NCBI GenBank assembly: GCA_045106645.1
Contig: JBGCEY010000032.1
Span: forward strand, 13,392 to 77,391
From: Ilumatobacter_A sp045106645
Lineage (GTDB): Bacteria > Actinomycetota > Acidimicrobiia > Acidimicrobiales > Ilumatobacteraceae
Length of the DNA: 64,000 bases
Direction of reading: 5' to 3'
Shown here piece after piece: positions 61,950-64,000 of this stretch. A program made the translations under genes and the position numbers. Position 1 is the first letter of the stretch, and each line of letters starts with the position of its first letter. Under the pieces are notes generated by a model. It made no database searches. It had not been told where the DNA came from and saw only the letters and a list, made by a program, of their open reading frames with translations.

Positions 61950-62767
61950 TGCAGACAGAACGCGTGACCCCTGCCCTCGGTGCCCTCGTGTCGGGCGTCC
62001 GCCTCAACGATCTCGACGCGGCTGGAGTCGATGCGCTGTATGACGCACTGATCGAACACCAGGTGTTGTTTCTGCGTGATCAACACCTCGCGCCGATCGA
62101 TCAGGCGGAGTTCGGTCGCCGGTTCGGCGAGCTGGGTGCCCGGCATCATTCCTACGTCACACATCCGGAGTGCGATGACGTGGTCGTGCTGGACTGGAAA
62201 CCGGGTGATCGGCCAGACGCGGCCGAGTGGCATACGGACATGACGTTCACGGCTGACCCGCCCTTCTGCTCGATACTCCAGGCAATCGTCCTCCCGCCGA
62301 CTGGTGGAGACACCCTCTGGGCGAGCATGTACTCGGTCCATGACCGTCTCGACCCCGGTCTTCGAAGTGACCTCGAGCAACTCTCTGCAAGCCACGACCC
62401 CGGAGCGTTCCGCAATGGCCCCTACGCGGCGAATGGCGTGGCGGGTATGAACGCGATGCTCGCGGATGTGGGTTCAGCCGTGTGGCCGATCATCTCGCAC
62501 CACCCGGTGACCGGTCGTCCGTACGTGAACGTGAGCGAATCCAACACGCGATGGATACTTGGCGTCGGCGCGCCAGAGAGCGCTCGAATCTTGTCGATGC
62601 TGTTCGAGCTGATCAATCGTCCTGACCATCAGGTTCGGCTTCGGTGGGAGCCCGGCACGGTGGCCATCTGGGACAACCGAGCAACCCAGCACTATGCGGT
62701 CAGTGACTACGTCGAACATCGACGGGTGATGCACCGTGTTGCTCTTGCGTCCGACAGCCGGGTCTGA
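61946..62767 (+). CDS. TauD/TfdA-like 2-oxoglutarate dioxygenase
   Basis: The 273-residue enzyme has the Fe(II) facial triad: EWHTDMTF (His96, Asp98) and the distal WDNRATQHYAVSDYVEHRRVMHRVAL with His and the 2-oxoglutarate-binding Arg. TauD-type enzymes hydroxylate taurine or other compounds, releasing sulfite. The substrate here is not determined. Its ATG overlaps the CobW stop, and a collagen-like gene follows after 127 bp. Confidence 0.88.
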   Translation: MMQTERVTPALGALVSGVRLNDLDAAGVDALYDALIEHQVLFLRDQHLAPIDQAEFGRRFGELGARHHSYVTHPECDDVVVLDWKPGDRPDAAEWHTDMTFTADPPFCSILQAIVLPPTGGDTLWASMYSVHDRLDPGLRSDLEQLSASHDPGAFRNGPYAANGVAGMNAMLADVGSAVWPIISHHPVTGRPYVNVSESNTRWILGVGAPESARILSMLFELINRPDHQVRLRWEPGTVAIWDNRATQHYAVSDYVEHRRVMHRVALASDSRV

Positions 62768-62842
62768 ACAGCGGCTGCTGTCGTTGACCGTGACGGAAGA
62801 AGTCGGCAACGAGGTCTAGAGGCTTCGGCTGTTGTGGTCTTC

Positions 62843-62867
62843 GACTTGAGTAATTTCTTCTCAAGTC
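62843..62867 (+). promoter_or_regulatory. inverted repeat upstream of the collagen-like gene
   Basis: GACTTGAG, a 9-nt AT-rich spacer (TAATTTCTT) and CTCAAGTC form a perfect 8-bp inverted repeat 28 bp upstream of the ATG at 62895. It could be an operator or the leader hairpin. The surrounding sequence is more AT-rich than the rest. Confidence 0.5.
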
Positions 62868-62894
62868 TCTGGCAAGAGTTGCCGAAGAACAGGC

Positions 62895-64000
62895 ATGGAA
62901 TCGAGCGAAACCTCCAATCAGGCACTGATTGGCGTCGAACAAGCGCGTCCGCGCCGATTGAACCGGAGCCGTTGGGCGGCCATTGGTGCTGCTGTTGCCG
63001 TCACGCTGGGCTCGGGCGGAATCAGCCTGGTCAGAGCGGCTGATGACGTGAAGTCCGAAGTCACCCCGATTGCGCCCTGTCGCTTGGTCGACACCCGCTC
63101 CGCAAGCTCAATCGGCCCGATCAGCGCGCCGCTCGGCGCCGCTGAGACCGTGATCTTCGATGTGTTCGGCACCAACGGTGAGTGTTCGATCCCCGCAGGT
63201 GTCACCGCGATCGACGTGAACCTCACCGCAGTGGGCGCCAGTGCGCCCCAGACGTTCATCACGACGTTCCCCGCTGGGACCACTCGTCCAACGGCGTCAC
63301 AGTTGAACCCTTCGTCGAGCCTGCGCGTGAGTGCGAACAGCACCTCGATCACGTTGTCGAGCAGCGGACAGTTTGCGATCTACAACAACCGTGGAACGGT
63401 CGACGTCGTCATCGATGTGCTGTCGTACTACACGCCGGCCTCGGGGGACGGCACCGCTCCGATTCCGGTGCCCGGAGAGACCGGCCCGGCAGGTCCCGCC
63501 GGTCCGGCTGGTGCTGATGGTGCTGACGGTGCTGATGGTGCGGTCGGTCCTGCCGGCCCGGCTGGTGCTGACGGTTTGAACGGAGCGGTTGGTCCTGCTG
63601 GTGCTGACGGTCCTGCTGGTGAGGCTGGTCCTGCCGGCCCCGCTGGTGTTGATGGAGCTGATGGCGCGGTCGGGCCGCCCGGCCCCGCTGGTGCTGATGG
63701 CTTGAACGGTGCGGTTGGTCCTGCTGGTGCTGATGGCGCGGTTGGTCCTGCCGGTCCTGCTGGTGCTGATGGTGCGGTCGGTCCTGCGGGTGCTGATGGC
63801 GCGGTTGGTCCTGCGGGCCCCGCTGGTGCGGACGGTGCGGTCGGTGCTGCTGGTGCTGCTGGTGCGGGTGGTCCTGCGGGCCCTGCTGGTGCGGACGGTC
63901 CGGCTGGTCCTGCCGGTGCGGCCGGTGTGGTTGGTCCTGCTGGTCCTGCTGGTGCTGATGGTGCGGTTGGTCCTGCGGGCCCCGCTGGCGCTGATGGTTT
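62895..64000 (+). CDS. collagen-like surface protein, 5' part
   Basis: The gene continues beyond the right edge; 368 codons are visible. After a basic N-terminus a hydrophobic helix (AAIGAAVAVTLGSGGISLVRA) makes a signal peptide or anchor. Next is a 130-residue beta-rich domain opening with APCRLVDTRS, common on actinobacterial surface proteins. From about residue 194 (63474) the protein is a Gly-X-Y repeat (GPAGPAGADG, GAVGPAGADG, GLNGAVG) for the remaining 176 codons. Pro is mostly in X and Ala or Asp in Y. It should form a collagen-like triple helix outside the cell. The nucleotide repeats can recombine. Confidence 0.9.
   Translation, partial: MESSETSNQALIGVEQARPRRLNRSRWAAIGAAVAVTLGSGGISLVRAADDVKSEVTPIAPCRLVDTRSASSIGPISAPLGAAETVIFDVFGTNGECSIPAGVTAIDVNLTAVGASAPQTFITTFPAGTTRPTASQLNPSSSLRVSANSTSITLSSSGQFAIYNNRGTVDVVIDVLSYYTPASGDGTAPIPVPGETGPAGPAGPAGADGADGADGAVGPAGPAGADGLNGAVGPAGADGPAGEAGPAGPAGVDGADGAVGPPGPAGADGLNGAVGPAGADGAVGPAGPAGADGAVGPAGADGAVGPAGPAGADGAVGAAGAAGAGGPAGPAGADGPAGPAGAAGVVGPAGPAGADGAVGPAGPAGADG
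63474..64000 (+). repeat. Gly-X-Y coding repeat tract
   Basis: Imperfect 9- to 27-bp units such as GGTCCTGCTGGTGCTGATGG recur in frame to the end of the window. The units vary at third positions, which suggests old duplications with drift, and could change in number through recombination or slippage. Confidence 0.85.

Noticed and set aside
63474..64000. A CRISPR array at the right edge
   Set aside because: Units have no unique spacers; they read as Gly-X-Y codons of one long frame.
1..64000. tRNA or rRNA genes, prophage or insertion sequence
   Set aside because: No cloverleaf or rRNA-like sequence, no integrase or transposase frame, and no terminal repeats were recognised by eye; a tool-based scan would settle it.

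Overview
The window is high-GC DNA with strong G/C third-position bias, packed genes and many 4-nt ATGA or TGATG stop/start overlaps. It reads as an actinobacterial chromosome. WhiB, PafB/PafC, CofC (F420), a mycoredoxin-like glutaredoxin, Ku with a lysine-rich tail, an HU/H1-like pair, SufU/SufS and a UGSC selenoprotein together suggest Actinomycetota, probably Acidimicrobiia (Ilumatobacter-like). That placement is inference. No rRNA, tRNA, CRISPR array, insertion sequence or prophage was seen.

Region 1 (1-16.8 kb) is an exopolysaccharide locus. An eight-gene minus-strand operon (12347 to 3101) encodes, in order, a Wzz-like chain-length protein, a GT2 glycosyltransferase, a tyrosine-kinase-like ATPase that has lost its P-loop, a 52-residue membrane protein, a Wzy/O-antigen-ligase-like polymerase, a secreted GH44 glycoside hydrolase lipoprotein, a GT2-GT26 fusion and a left-handed beta-helix acyltransferase. 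Six of the seven junctions overlap. Around it lie a GNAT/FemAB-like transferase, an ATP-grasp ligase, a second acyltransferase, a Wzx-like flippase, and two divergent fold-type III PLP decarboxylase homologues. One of those two keeps the PLP lysine and the other has lost it.

Region 2 (16.8-19.7 kb) is a compact operon: an epoxide-hydrolase-like alpha/beta hydrolase, a thioredoxin-like two-domain protein, and a UGSC-family selenoprotein. The selenoprotein's in-frame UGA (17047-17049) is followed by a perfect 8-bp hairpin placed as expected for a bacterial SECIS element.

Region 3 (19.9-35 kb) holds a metallo-beta-lactamase-fold hydrolase, a MauE-like protein, oligopeptidase B, a ferredoxin, a short SufB homologue lacking key residues, a spermidine-synthase-like protein, a pterin dehydratase, an MFS transporter and a YbaK-like deacylase. 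It also holds an operon of a degenerate SufC homologue, intact SufS and SufU, and a hotdog thioesterase, then PafB/PafC and a DEDDh exonuclease. The eroded SufB and SufC copies next to intact SufS/SufU are a notable puzzle.

Region 4 (35-48.5 kb) is mostly housekeeping: WhiB, PIN-PhoH ATPase, HU plus a stand-alone H1-like basic protein with a clear terminator, a PIG-L deacetylase with CofC, GpsA, RNase HII, trehalose synthesis (OtsA/OtsB), and reverse transsulfuration (cystathionine beta-synthase plus a gamma-synthase/lyase).

Region 5 (48.5-64 kb) has a very large ATPase/BTAD regulator, an M24 peptidase, a carotenoid oxygenase, two lipoproteins, the Ku/LigD-polymerase end-joining pair, a lipoprotein serine hydrolase overlapping CobW and TauD genes, and the 5' part of a collagen-like surface protein that runs off the window.
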